DNA of 64,000 nucleotides from Streptomyces coelicoflavus (GTDB lineage Bacteria > Actinomycetota > Actinomycetes > Streptomycetales > Streptomycetaceae). The translations under genes and the position numbers were made by a program. Every line of letters begins with the position of its first letter. Positions within the stretch are counted from its first letter, which is position 1. The stretch is taken from the NCBI RefSeq assembly GCF_003112555.1, contig NZ_BEWB01000006.1, forward strand, positions 372,001 to 436,000, read 5' to 3'. The notes below the pieces were generated by a model. It ran no database searches, was not told the DNA's origin, and saw only the letters and a program-made list of their open reading frames with translations. Positions 7,409 to 15,664 of this stretch are shown here, one piece after another.

Positions 7409-8599
7409 ATGACGAGCCGAAGCACCGAGAAGAGCGCCGCGGCGAACACCGCGACGGTCTCGAAGACACCGTCGCCGGACCGGATCCGCAGGGCGCCGAA
7501 GGTTCTGCTGCACGACCACCTCGACGGCGGACTGCGGCCGGGCACGGTCGTGGAACTCGCCCGCGAGACGGGCTACGGGGACCTTCCCGAAACCGACGCC
7601 GACCTGCTCGGCACCTGGTTCCGGCAGGCCGCCGACTCCGGGTCCCTGGAGCGGTACCTGGAGACCTTCTCCCACACCGTCGGCGTCATGCAGACCCGCG
7701 ACGCCCTGGTCCGGGTCGCCGCCGAGTGCGCCGAGGACCTCGCCGAGGACGGCGTCGTCTACGCCGAGGTGCGGTACGCCCCCGAGCAGCACCTGGAGAA
7801 GGGGCTGACCCTCGAGGAGGTCGTCGAGGCCGTCAACGAGGGCTTCCGGGAGGGCGAGCGGCGCGCCCGGGACAACGGCCACCGCATCCGGGTCGGCGCC
7901 CTGCTCACCGCCATGCGGCACGCCGCCCGCTCCCTGGAGATCGCCGAACTCGCCAACCGCTACCGCGACCTCGGCGTCGTCGGATTCGACATCGCGGGCG
8001 CCGAGGCCGGCTACCCGCCCACCCGGCACCTGGACGCCTTCGAGTACCTCAAGCGGGAGAACAACCACTTCACCATCCACGCCGGCGAGGCCTTCGGGCT
8101 GCCCTCCATCTGGCAGGCGTTGCAGTGGTGCGGCGCCGACCGGCTCGGCCACGGGGTGCGCATCATCGACGACATCCAGGTCCACGAGGACGGCTCGGTC
8201 AAGCTCGGACGGCTCGCCTCCTACGTCCGGGACAAGCGCATCCCGCTGGAGCTGTGCCCCAGCTCCAACCTCCAGACCGGCGCCGCCGACTCCTACGCCG
8301 AGCACCCGATCGGGCTGCTGCGCCGGCTCCACTTCCGGGCCACCGTCAACACCGACAACCGGCTGATGTCCCACACCGGCATGAGCCGCGAATTCGAGCA
8401 CCTTGTCGAGGCGTTCGGTTACACGCTCGACGACATGCAGTGGTTCTCCGTCAATGCGATGAAATCAGCGTTCATTCCTTTCGATGAACGACTGGCCATG
8501 ATCAATGACGTCATCAAGCCCGGATACGCGGAGCTGAAGTCCGAATGGCTGTTCCAGCAGACGGCTTCCACCAGCGGTTATTCGGAGGGTGAGGGCTGA
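7409..8599 (+). CDS. add: Adenosine deaminase
   Basis: Zinc metalloenzyme deaminating adenosine and deoxyadenosine to inosine and deoxyinosine. The 396-residue protein has a 30-residue polar N-terminal extension, then the metal motif HDHLDGG near residue 35, HAGEAFG (substrate/metal His and catalytic Glu), the RLGHGVRI segment, LELCPSSNLQTGA and the metal Asp in NTDNRLMS. Inosine produced here is the substrate of the phosphorylase at 24422-25246, which shares the same upstream palindrome. The start at ATG 7409 puts the operator 16 bases upstream. Confidence 0.96.
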   Translation: MTSRSTEKSAAANTATVSKTPSPDRIRRAPKVLLHDHLDGGLRPGTVVELARETGYGDLPETDADLLGTWFRQAADSGSLERYLETFSHTVGVMQTRDALVRVAAECAEDLAEDGVVYAEVRYAPEQHLEKGLTLEEVVEAVNEGFREGERRARDNGHRIRVGALLTAMRHAARSLEIAELANRYRDLGVVGFDIAGAEAGYPPTRHLDAFEYLKRENNHFTIHAGEAFGLPSIWQALQWCGADRLGHGVRIIDDIQVHEDGSVKLGRLASYVRDKRIPLELCPSSNLQTGAADSYAEHPIGLLRRLHFRATVNTDNRLMSHTGMSREFEHLVEAFGYTLDDMQWFSVNAMKSAFIPFDERLAMINDVIKPGYAELKSEWLFQQTASTSGYSEGEG

Positions 8600-8625
8600 A
8601 CGGGGTGCGACGGTAATACGGAAAG

Positions 8626-8652
8626 GCGGACGGGCTTTCACAATCCGTCCGC
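8626..8652 (+). terminator. Short hairpin after add
   Basis: An 8-bp stem, GCGGACGG paired with CCGTCCGC, followed by ATTTCG, starts 27 bases after the add stop. A modest terminator candidate. Confidence 0.5.
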
Positions 8653-8739
8653 ATTTCGATGTTTGCCGCCGGGGGTGAATCGTGTTTACGGTCGAGCACC
8701 GCTCACATCCCCGTCACCCCATTACGAGGACGCATTTCC

Positions 8740-9108
8740 ATGAAGCAGTCTGCTGCCAAGACCCTCGGCGTCGCCGCCCTCGGTGCCGCCTTCGCCGCCG
8801 CCGGTGCCGGCGCGGCCACCGCGGCCCCCGCCCTCCCCGACGCCGCGCAGACGGTGGACTCCGTCGCCCGCACCCTCCCCGCGGAGACGGTCTCCCAGGT
8901 GGCGCCCGGCGCGGGCAACGCGCTCGAGCAGGGCCGCAGGATCTCGGGCACCGGCCTGACCGCCGCGCAGCCGGTCGTCGAGCAGGTCGTCGCCGAGCAG
9001 CTGGCCGAGGGCCCGACCGAGCCGGTCGCCAAGCTGCTCGGCGGAGTGCCACTGAAGGGCCTGCCCACCCAGGGCCTGCCGGTCAACGGCCTCCCCATCG
9101 GCGGCTGA
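8740..9108 (+). CDS. Small secreted protein with Leu-Pro-rich tail
   Basis: A 122-residue protein with a Sec signal peptide (KTLGVAALGAAFAAAGAGAA, cleavage expected after ATAAP or nearby) and a mature part rich in Ala, Val and Gln. The C-terminus holds four short repeats of the G-L-P type (KGLPTQGLP, NGLPIGG). GAGGA lies 10 bases before ATG 8740. No catalytic motif is seen. A similar Ala-rich secreted protein is encoded at 15073-15483, and the two may belong to one family of small Streptomyces wall-associated proteins. Function unknown. Confidence 0.8.
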   Translation: MKQSAAKTLGVAALGAAFAAAGAGAATAAPALPDAAQTVDSVARTLPAETVSQVAPGAGNALEQGRRISGTGLTAAQPVVEQVVAEQLAEGPTEPVAKLLGGVPLKGLPTQGLPVNGLPIGG

Positions 9109-9127
9109 CCGCCGCCCTCCGCACGCG

Positions 9128-9166
9128 CCGACGGGGCGCACCCGGTCTCCGGGTGCGCCCCGTCGG
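9128..9166 (+). terminator. Strong 18-bp stem terminator
   Basis: A perfect 18-bp stem (CCGACGGGGCGCACCCGG and its complement) with a 3-base loop, 19 bases after the secreted-protein stop. It can act on both strands and also ends the convergent PspC gene. Confidence 0.85.
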
Positions 9167-9203
9167 TGTACCAGAGGGAGGTACGTCGGGCGGAGGTACG
9201 TCG

Positions 9204-9407
9204 TCACCAGGCCGTGCGGGCGGCCTTCTCCTCGGACGGGAGCAGGATCCACAGGGCCAGGTAGAGCAGGAACTGCGGGCCGGGCAGCAGGCAGGAGACC
9301 ACGAAGATCACCCGCATCGTGCCTGCGGAGGTGCCGAAGCGCCGGGCCAGCGCGGCGCACACTCCGCCGATCATGCGGCCGTGGGTGGGGCGGGCGAGGC
9401 GGGACAT
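9204..9407 (-). CDS. PspC-domain small membrane protein
   Basis: A 67-residue PspC-domain protein: RPTHGRMIGGVCAALARRFG followed by MRVIFVVSCLLPGPQFLLYLALWILLP, one or two membrane helices, and a short charged tail. PspC proteins act at the membrane in envelope-stress responses; small orphan copies are common in Streptomyces. AAGGAG lies close before ATG 9407. It lies downstream of the VanZ gene in the same direction, about 95 bases away. Confidence 0.85.
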   Translation of the reverse strand: MSRLARPTHGRMIGGVCAALARRFGTSAGTMRVIFVVSCLLPGPQFLLYLALWILLPSEEKAARTAW

Positions 9408-9502
9408 CGCGGCTCCTTCGTGAGCGTGTGGGTGGGGCTGCCCTCCGGCTTCCCCTTCATCTGCCCTCCACGCTACGGAGACGAACGGAACAAAGCGTCG
9501 CT

Positions 9503-10054
9503 CTACGGGGCGATACCGACCCTGGGAATCGTCGGGGTCCGACCCTGAGCGGGCTCCTCCTGAGGTACGCCCTCCCGGCCGTCCCGCCGGTACCGGCGAC
9601 GGAGCCGGACCCGGCCCGCCGGGACGACGGCGAGGTGCGCCAGGGCCACGCCCGCCGTGTTGAGCAGCACCGAGTCGATGTCGACGACCTGCCCGGGCAC
9701 CCCGGTCTGAAGCAGCTCGATGCCCAGCGACAGCAGCGCGGCCGCGGCCATGGTGCGCAGCAGGGAGGCCAGCGGCGAGACGTACAGCCGCCCGCCGGCC
9801 ATCGGCAGCAGGACCCCGAGCGGTGCCAGCAGGGCCAGCCCGCCGGCGAGCGAACGCGCGGCCGCGGGCCCGCCCAGCGCCAGGTCGGCGCGGATCCCGG
9901 CGAAGGGCTCCAGGTTGGGAGGCAGTACCCAGGGAACGTCCAGCGGCCGCAGCGCGTACCAGGCGACGAACGCGAGATGTGCGACGAGGAGAACGCTTCC
10001 TGTCACACGGATGCGGAGCGCGGCGCTGCCGCCGAGGAACCCATGACGCTGCAC
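9503..10054 (-). CDS. VanZ family membrane protein
   Basis: A 183-residue protein with four or five membrane segments and VanZ-type landmarks: a first helix LLVAHLAFVAWYALRPL, the PPNLEPF loop, a LLAPLGVLLP helix, LSLGIELLQTGVPGQVVDID and DSVLLNTAGVALAHLA. VanZ was first linked to teicoplanin resistance, but most Streptomyces copies have no known role. The start is GTG 10054. The positively charged C-terminal tail is cytosolic. Confidence 0.85.
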   Translation of the reverse strand: MQRHGFLGGSAALRIRVTGSVLLVAHLAFVAWYALRPLDVPWVLPPNLEPFAGIRADLALGGPAAARSLAGGLALLAPLGVLLPMAGGRLYVSPLASLLRTMAAAALLSLGIELLQTGVPGQVVDIDSVLLNTAGVALAHLAVVPAGRVRLRRRYRRDGREGVPQEEPAQGRTPTIPRVGIAP

Positions 10055-10172
10055 GTCCCCCTAGACGCGGCCCGTGCCACGCGCGGTTCCGGCCCCTGAC
10101 CCGCAAGGGTGAGGCTTGCGCCACACGGCCCAGCACCGTCCCGTACGGTCCGGTACGGACGTCACCCGCCCG

Positions 10173-10784
10173 TCAGTCCTCCGTGACCTCGTCGGCCGGC
10201 GGTTCGTTGCTGCCGGGCCGGGCCCGGACCTCGTCCGTGCAGGTGTAGCGGCGGGCGGACCGGTCGGCGGGGCCGGCCAGGATCACGGACCCGTTGCCCT
10301 CGGCCGCGGCGGAGTCGGCGAAGGTGCACACGACCTGGGCGAGCGCGTACGAGGTGAGGTCGTCGGGATCGGTGCTCAGCCGCAGCGTGTCCTCGGGGTC
10401 GCCGGAGCGCGGTCCCGTCACGGCCGTCCCGCGGCGCACGTCCGACGTGTATCCGGCCTCCTTCTCCGCGGCCGAGGGCTGCTTCGCCAGCTCGTTCAGC
10501 AGCCCCTGGGCCACCAGCACGCGCCGCCCGGAGTCCGAGGCGCCGTCCGGCATCCGCACCATGCGGTCCACGGCCACCAGCGACGAGCCGCACAGCAGGA
10601 ACACCCGCGCCGGCATCCCGGGCGTGTCCCGCGTCGGCCCGTCCGGCTCGGAGAGCGAACAACGCACCCGTGAGGGCGCGGGACCGTAGTCCGTGGGCAC
10701 CTCGGTGGCGCGGATGCCGCACCCGGTCAGCAGCACGGCCAGCAGCACGAGCCCGGAGAGGGCCGGCAGACGGCGTACGGTCAT
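10173..10784 (-). CDS. Lipoprotein of the AfsQ operon
   Basis: A 203-residue predicted lipoprotein: n-region MTVRRL, hydrophobic core LSGLVLLAVLL and lipobox LLTGC with the lipidated Cys near residue 22. The mature part has several Cys residues (VRCSL, FLLCGS, VVCTF, RYTCT) that could form disulfides. Its ATG overlaps the afsQ2 stop by one base (TGATG), so it is translationally coupled as the third gene of afsQ1-afsQ2-lipoprotein. The likely role is extracytoplasmic modulation of the AfsQ2 sensor; this is inferred from the operon. It matches the position of SCO4905 as I recall it. Confidence 0.88.
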   Translation of the reverse strand: MTVRRLPALSGLVLLAVLLTGCGIRATEVPTDYGPAPSRVRCSLSEPDGPTRDTPGMPARVFLLCGSSLVAVDRMVRMPDGASDSGRRVLVAQGLLNELAKQPSAAEKEAGYTSDVRRGTAVTGPRSGDPEDTLRLSTDPDDLTSYALAQVVCTFADSAAAEGNGSVILAGPADRSARRYTCTDEVRARPGSNEPPADEVTED

Positions 10785-12406
10785 CAGACCTGTCCCTTCG
10801 CGTCCTTGCCCTGGTCCGCCGTCTCCCCGTCGGTGCCGCGGTCCCCGTCGGCCCCGTCCTCGTCGGCGGGCGGGGAGGGGTCCTGCGGCAGCCGCAGCGT
10901 GAACACCGCACCGCCCTGAGGGGCGTTCTCGGCGGTGATCCCGCCGCCGTGGATGTGCGCGTTCTCCATGGCGATGGACAGGCCGAGCCCGCTGCCCTCG
11001 GAGCGCGGCCGGGAGGCGCTCGCCTTGTAGAAGCGGTCGAAGACGTGCGGCAGGACGTCCTCGGGGATGCCGGGCCCGTTGTCCCGCACCCGGATGACGA
11101 TCTCGTCGTCCGCCCGCGACACGGTCACCCGCACCGGCGACCCGCCGTGCTTGAGCGCGTTGCCGATCAGGTTGGCGAGGATGACGTCCAGGCGGCGCGG
11201 GTCGAGGCGGGCGTGGATGCCGCGCTCGGCGTCCAGGTCGACGGCGTCCAGCCAGGCGCGGGCGTCGATGCAGGCGGTGATCTGGTCGGCGACGTCGACG
11301 TCGTCCAGGACCAGGCGGGCGGTGCCCGCGTCGAAGCGCGTGACCTCCATCAGGTTCTCGACGAGGTCGTTCAGCCGCCGGGTCTCGCTCACCACCAGCC
11401 GTACGGCGGGCTCGACCATCGGGTCGAAGCTCCCGCCCTCGCCGTCGCCCTCGCCCGCGTACTCCAGCTCCTCCTCCAGCACCTCCGTCACCGCGGTGAG
11501 CGCAGTCAGCGGCGTCCGCAGCTCGTGGCTCATGTCCGCGACGAAGCGCCGGGAGGCCTGCTCCCGGCCCGCCATGTCCGCGACCCGCTTCTCCAGGTTC
11601 TCGGCGGCGTTGTTGAACGTGCGGGAGAGGTCGGCCAGTTCGTCGGTGCCGGACACCCGCAGCCGGGTGTCCAGCTTCCCCTCGCCCAGGCGCCGCGCCG
11701 CGACCCCGAGCCGGTGCACCGGCTTCAGCACGGTCGTCGCCAGGGCCTGCGCGAGCAGCGCGGAGCCCAGCAGGGCGAGTGCGGTGGCGATCCCCAGCGA
11801 CCAGGCGAGCGAGTTCAGGTCCTTCGCCTCCGGTTCCAGCGACTTGAGCATGTAGCCGGTCGGTCCGCCGCCGATCACCTTCGTGCCGGCCACCAGGTAC
11901 GGGGTGCCGTCGTCGGTGATCCGCTGCCAGTACAGGTGGTACGGGTGCTTGTTGGCCGAGGTGAGCTTCTGCTCCTTGTTCACCGCCGTACGCAGCGACT
12001 CGGGCACGTCGGACAGCGCGAAGCCGCCCAGGCCGCCCGAACTGCCGTACACGTCGGCGCCGTCGGAGCCCTCGGCGACCAGCAGCACGCCGAACCGCTG
12101 GCTGCTGTTGGCCATCTGCCCCGCGGTGTGCTGCAACTCGTCCTGCGTGGGGTGCTCGGGCAGCGCCCCCGCCCGGTTCTGCATCTCCTGCTCGAAGCCG
12201 CGCAGCACGGCGTCCTGGGTACGGGTGAGCACCGCCTCGCGGTTCAGCCAGTACGCGATGCCGGACGCGGACACGGCGGCGGTCAGCGCGACCAGACCGA
12301 AGACGAGGACGAGCCTGAGGCGCAGGCTGGTGAAGCGCAGCCCGGCCCAGACTCCCTTGCGAGCGGCGGTCAGGCCGCGGGCACCCCCCTGGTGTTCCTT
12401 GGTCAC
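10784..12406 (-). CDS. afsQ2: AfsQ2 sensor histidine kinase
   Basis: A 540-residue membrane sensor kinase. A first helix (LVLVFGLVALTAAVSASGIA) is followed by an extracellular sensor of about 140 residues and a second helix (LGIATALALLGSALLAQALA). Then come HAMP, a HisKA box with the phospho-accepting His near residue 294 in DMSHELRTPL, and an ATPase domain with N, G1 and G2 boxes (ILANLIGNALKHGG, RDNGPGIPED, GSGLGLSIAMENAH). The GTG start overlaps the afsQ1 stop as GTGA. It phosphorylates AfsQ1. In S. coelicolor this pair controls antibiotic production and nitrogen metabolism with glutamate as nitrogen source. Confidence 0.95.
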   Translation of the reverse strand: MTKEHQGGARGLTAARKGVWAGLRFTSLRLRLVLVFGLVALTAAVSASGIAYWLNREAVLTRTQDAVLRGFEQEMQNRAGALPEHPTQDELQHTAGQMANSSQRFGVLLVAEGSDGADVYGSSGGLGGFALSDVPESLRTAVNKEQKLTSANKHPYHLYWQRITDDGTPYLVAGTKVIGGGPTGYMLKSLEPEAKDLNSLAWSLGIATALALLGSALLAQALATTVLKPVHRLGVAARRLGEGKLDTRLRVSGTDELADLSRTFNNAAENLEKRVADMAGREQASRRFVADMSHELRTPLTALTAVTEVLEEELEYAGEGDGEGGSFDPMVEPAVRLVVSETRRLNDLVENLMEVTRFDAGTARLVLDDVDVADQITACIDARAWLDAVDLDAERGIHARLDPRRLDVILANLIGNALKHGGSPVRVTVSRADDEIVIRVRDNGPGIPEDVLPHVFDRFYKASASRPRSEGSGLGLSIAMENAHIHGGGITAENAPQGGAVFTLRLPQDPSPPADEDGADGDRGTDGETADQGKDAKGQV

Positions 12407-13080
12407 TGAGGCGGATCCAGCCGGTAGCCGACACCCCGCACGGTACGGATCAGGGTCGGGGACGACGGCACGTCCTCCACCTTGGCGCGCAGCCGCTGCA
12501 CGCAGGCGTCCACCAGCCGGGAGTCACCGAGGTAGTCGTGCTCCCACACCAGCCGCAGCAACTGCTGCCGGGACAGCGCCTGTCCCGGCCGCCGGCTCAG
12601 CTCGAGCAGCAGCCGCAGCTCGGTCGGCGTGAGCTGGAGGTCCTCGCCGTTCTTCGTCACGGTCATCGCCGAGCGGTCGATGACCAGGCTGCCGAAGCTC
12701 GCCGAGTCGGTGGACTCCCGCTCACCGCGCCGCAGCACGGCCCGGATCCGGGCGTCGAGGACCCGGCCCTGGACGGGTTTGACGACGTAGTCGTCCGCGC
12801 CCGACTCGAGACCGACGACCACGTCGATGTCGTCGTTGCGCGCGGTCAGCAGGATGATCGGCAGCTGGTCGGTGCGCCGGATGCGACGGCACACCTCGAA
12901 GCCGTCGATGCCGGGCAGCATCACGTCCAGCACGATCAGGTCCGGCCGCTGCTCGCGCAACAGCTTCAGACCGTCCTCACCACTGGCAGCGGTCGCCACC
13001 CGATGGCCCTGGCGGGTCAGGGAGAGCTCCAGGGCCGTACGGATGGCGTCGTCGTCCTCGATCAGCAACAGGGAAGGCAC
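12403..13080 (-). CDS. afsQ1: AfsQ1 response regulator (OmpR family)
   Basis: A 225-residue OmpR/PhoB-type regulator. The receiver has acidic residues DDD at 9-11, phospho-acceptor Asp52 in LIVLDVMLPG, Thr in LLTARN and Lys in YVVKPV. The winged-helix domain ends with TLIRTVRGVGYRLDPP. GTG 13080 gives exactly the 225 residues I recall for AfsQ1; an in-frame ATG at 13098 would add six residues. It is divergent from sigQ, and a GTGAC direct repeat matching the published AfsQ1 box lies between them. The first gene of a tightly overlapping operon. Confidence 0.95.
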   Translation of the reverse strand: MPSLLLIEDDDAIRTALELSLTRQGHRVATAASGEDGLKLLREQRPDLIVLDVMLPGIDGFEVCRRIRRTDQLPIILLTARNDDIDVVVGLESGADDYVVKPVQGRVLDARIRAVLRRGERESTDSASFGSLVIDRSAMTVTKNGEDLQLTPTELRLLLELSRRPGQALSRQQLLRLVWEHDYLGDSRLVDACVQRLRAKVEDVPSSPTLIRTVRGVGYRLDPPQ

Positions 13081-13192
13081 GCGTTCATTCTGGCCCATGA
13101 GGGGGCCGGTGTTCGACCTGCGGGTGCGGTTGGGGTCCGACCGCGCCGCCGGACCCTGTGAAGGAACGGTGGTGCAGGCGTGACGGGCCCCT

Positions 13193-13208
13193 GTGACAGC
13201 TCTGTGAC
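13193..13208. promoter_or_regulatory. Putative AfsQ1 box (GTGAC-n6-GTGAC)
   Basis: Two GTGAC half-sites separated by exactly six bases fit the reported AfsQ1 consensus GTnAC-n6-GTnAC. A third GTGAC lies at 13180-13184, with eight bases before the first half-site. The site is in the afsQ1/sigQ divergent promoter, so it may control both. Confidence 0.7.
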
Positions 13209-13290
13209 AGTCGGCGGACACGGCCATGAAGTCGCCCGGGCAAGCTTTTCGTCACAGGCAACACCGGCAGTCCACGACGGGGGGCGCGAG

Positions 13291-14040
13291 ATGAACACGC
13301 TGAAGGGCACCAACACCAGCGCAGTGCTCACGCGTCTGCACGACGTGCACGCACACCGGGGTTCCGAGAAGTCCGGTGCCGTGAGCGGGCGGGGGTGCGC
13401 TCGCGGCACCGGGCGTCAGCACACCGCGTACATGACGGTGGTTGACGCGAAGACGGGGGAAACGGGGAACGCGGCGAAGACGGGGGGCCAGGGGGACCCG
13501 GGGGAGCGCCGTTCCTTGTCGGAGGCGGAGTTCACCGCCTACGTCCAGGAGCGCCGCTCCTCCCTGTACGCGACCGCCTACCACCTCACCGGCGACCGCT
13601 TCGAGGCCGAGGACCTGCTGCAGAGCGCGCTGTTCTCGACCTACCGGGCGTGGGACCGGATCAGTGACAAGGCGGCGGTCGGCGGATACCTGCGCCGCAC
13701 CATGACCAACCTGCACATCAGCGCCTGGCGGCGCCGCAAGCTCAACGAGTACCCGACCGAGGAACTGCCGGAGACGCCCGGCGACATGGACGCGATGCGC
13801 GGCACCGAACTGCGCACGGTCCTGTGGCAGGCGCTCGCCCGGCTGCCCGAACTCCAGCGCACCATGCTGGTCCTGCGCTACTACGAGGGCCGCACGGACC
13901 CGGAGATCGCGGACATCCTCGACATCAGCGTCGGCACGGTGAAGTCCAGCATCTGGCGGTCGCTCCGCCGGCTGCGCGAGGACGAGGTCCTCAGCTTCGG
14001 CCGTGACCGGGAGGACGCCTTCGGCGAACTGGTCGCCTGA
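13291..14040 (+). CDS. sigQ: SigQ, ECF sigma factor (SigE family)
   Basis: A 249-residue ECF sigma factor. A polar N-terminal tail of about 75 residues precedes region 2 (SLYATAYHLTGDRFEAEDLL then QSALFSTYRAWDRI) and region 4 (LARLPELQRTMLVLRYYEGR then DPEIADILDISVGTVKSSI). It belongs to the SigE/SACE-type actinobacterial group. It is divergent from afsQ1, and SigQ is known in S. coelicolor to act together with, and antagonise, the AfsQ system. ATG 13291 follows a GGGGGCGCGAG purine tract. No anti-sigma gene follows; the next 85 bases lead to a G-rich tandem repeat. Confidence 0.93.
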   Translation: MNTLKGTNTSAVLTRLHDVHAHRGSEKSGAVSGRGCARGTGRQHTAYMTVVDAKTGETGNAAKTGGQGDPGERRSLSEAEFTAYVQERRSSLYATAYHLTGDRFEAEDLLQSALFSTYRAWDRISDKAAVGGYLRRTMTNLHISAWRRRKLNEYPTEELPETPGDMDAMRGTELRTVLWQALARLPELQRTMLVLRYYEGRTDPEIADILDISVGTVKSSIWRSLRRLREDEVLSFGRDREDAFGELVA

Positions 14041-14125
14041 GGCAGGGGGGCGGGGCCCCGTGAAAAAAGTTCGAGCCGGGGTGTATCAGGGGGCGGGACC
14101 CGGACTCTTACTCACGGGGAAGCAC

Positions 14126-14191
14126 CACGGGGGAACAACGGGGGACACGGGGGAACAACGGGGGACGGGGATCACGGGGGATCCACGGGGG
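14126..14191 (+). repeat. Tandem 20-bp duplication with seven G-tracts
   Basis: The unit CACGGGGGAACAACGGGGGA is exactly duplicated head to tail (14126-14145 and 14146-14165) and followed by three more G4-G5 tracts up to 14191. Seven G-runs with loops of 2-6 bases on the sigQ mRNA strand form a strong intramolecular G-quadruplex motif in the sigQ 3' region. Confidence 0.8.
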
Positions 14192-14201
14192 AGTGGAAAG
14201 G

Positions 14202-14242
14202 AAGCGGGACTGGAGGGCCGGGGGGTCCGTCCAGTCCCGCTT
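14202..14242. terminator. Bidirectional hairpin between sigQ and NTPase gene
   Basis: A 13-bp perfect stem, AAGCGGGACTGGA and its complement, encloses a G-rich 15-base loop and is followed by TTCGC. It is placed between two convergent genes and likely ends both transcripts. Confidence 0.75.
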
Positions 14243-14277
14243 TCGCGTGTACGGGCAGGTGCGAGTACGGGGGGGTG

Positions 14278-14913
14278 TTACACGGCCGTACGGCTGGTGG
14301 CGCACCGGCCCGCCGCCGCGGCGGCCAGGCGGCCCATCGCCTCGTCCCGGTCGCAGGCGTGGGCGCCCAGGGCCGTCTGCCGGGCGATGACCGACCGTTC
14401 CTGCCGCATCAGCCGCCAGCCCCTGCGCAGCAGGAACGGCACGGACTTGCGGCTCTCGCGCAGGTCCCGCAGGAACCGGCGGCGGAAGGTCGTCAGCGGC
14501 CCCCGGCTCAGGCACAGCGCGTCGGCCAGGACGCCCAGCTCCCGGCAGCGTTCCACCAGTTCCGCGGCGAAGATGCCCTCCGCGAGGAACAGCGGCGTGC
14601 GCCCGATGTCGACCGTGTCCTCGCCGGTACGGGCACTCAGCGAGATGTCGTACACCGGCACGTCGGTACGCCCCGTGCGGCACAGCTCCCCGATGGCGGC
14701 GAGGGCCGCGTCCGCGTCCCACGACGCAGGGTGGTCCCAGTCGATGTCGGAGCTCTGGGGCACCGTCGGCAGCGTCGGGTCGGTGCCCTCCTTGTAGAAG
14801 TCGTCGAGGCGCAGCACCGGGAGACCGGAGTGCGCGGCGAGGAGGGACTTGCCGGAGCCGGAAGGGCCGCAGAGCAGCACGACTCGCGTCGGTATGGGCG
14901 GATGGGAGCTCAC
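14278..14913 (-). CDS. Uridine-kinase-like P-loop ATP-binding protein
   Basis: A 211-residue P-loop kinase-like protein with Walker A GPSGSGKS near residue 16, the LRLDDFYKEGTDPTLP segment with the catalytic-type Asp, DWDHPASWD (as in uridine kinase/phosphoribulokinase), PVYDISLS, and FLAEGIFAAEL as the Walker-B-like strand. The order matches uridine/cytidine kinases, though Streptomyces copies are usually annotated only as ATP-binding. With nucleoside salvage genes nearby, phosphorylation of uridine is plausible but unproven. GTG 14913 is the chosen start. Confidence 0.78.
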   Translation of the reverse strand: MSSHPPIPTRVVLLCGPSGSGKSLLAAHSGLPVLRLDDFYKEGTDPTLPTVPQSSDIDWDHPASWDADAALAAIGELCRTGRTDVPVYDISLSARTGEDTVDIGRTPLFLAEGIFAAELVERCRELGVLADALCLSRGPLTTFRRRFLRDLRESRKSVPFLLRRGWRLMRQERSVIARQTALGAHACDRDEAMGRLAAAAAGRCATSRTAV

Positions 14914-15072
14914 GGGACACCAGTCTGAGGCATCGAACGGCAGTCCTACGACCCCGCGTGCGTACTTTGCAGCGCGCGTCACATCTCGACCGCGCTGTGC
15001 GGTGACCTGATCACGGTGTGCGCTGTTAACAGGGCAGTCCGTAGCAATCCACACCAAGAGGTGGCAGCAGCG

Positions 15073-15483
15073 ATGGCCCGACACGCGTCCCCCCGCACCC
15101 CGCACGCACAACGCGCCCTGGTCGCCCTCGCGACCGCCGGGGCCGCCCTGGCCGCCGGAGCTGCGACGGCTTCCGCGGCGGACGGCGGCGGCGAGACGAT
15201 CGCCGGCCTGGCCCACACCCGCCCCACGTCGCTGGGCAACATCGACCCGCAGGCGGGCCTGGCGGCCGTCACCGGCACCGTCGGCTACGTCACCGGCCCG
15301 GTCGCCGACCTCAAGCCCAACCCGCTGGCCGGCACCGGCGTAGACCCGCTGGACAACGGCGTCGGCACCAAGGTCGCCGACTTCCGGCCGCTGACCTCGA
15401 CGGCCCTGACCGGCCCGGTCGCCCAGGCGCAGTCGCTGGGCAGCGTGCCGGTGCTGGGACAGGTGACGGAGCTGCTGCGCTGA
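15073..15483 (+). CDS. Small secreted Ala/Gly-rich protein
   Basis: A 136-residue secreted protein: a basic n-region (MARHASPRTPHAQRA) then a hydrophobic core LVALATAGAALAAGAATASA with a likely cleavage after ASA. The mature part is low in charge, with TGTVGYVTGPVADLKPNPLA and VPVLGQVTELL. AGAGG precedes ATG 15073. It resembles in style the protein at 8740-9108. No enzyme motif is seen. It lies divergent from the P-loop kinase gene. Confidence 0.8.
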   Translation: MARHASPRTPHAQRALVALATAGAALAAGAATASAADGGGETIAGLAHTRPTSLGNIDPQAGLAAVTGTVGYVTGPVADLKPNPLAGTGVDPLDNGVGTKVADFRPLTSTALTGPVAQAQSLGSVPVLGQVTELLR

Positions 15484-15502
15484 GAGGCGGTTCGCGCACT
15501 CC

Positions 15503-15535
15503 GGGCCGCGATCCCCGAAAGGGAGGTCGCGGCCC
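15503..15535 (+). terminator. Hairpin terminator after secreted-protein gene
   Basis: A 9-bp perfect stem GGGCCGCGA with its complement TCGCGGCCC, and a 15-base loop, 20 bases after the stop. Confidence 0.7.
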
Positions 15536-15664
15536 CTCCTGTGCCCCGGACGGGTGTGTCGCGCCGGTTCGCCGTACCCGTTCGTCGACGGCCACCTCAG
15601 GCGGCCCGGGGGCCGTCTAATCTGTGGTGATCCACGTTTCGCGCAAGAGGTGCCAGGGGGCCGT

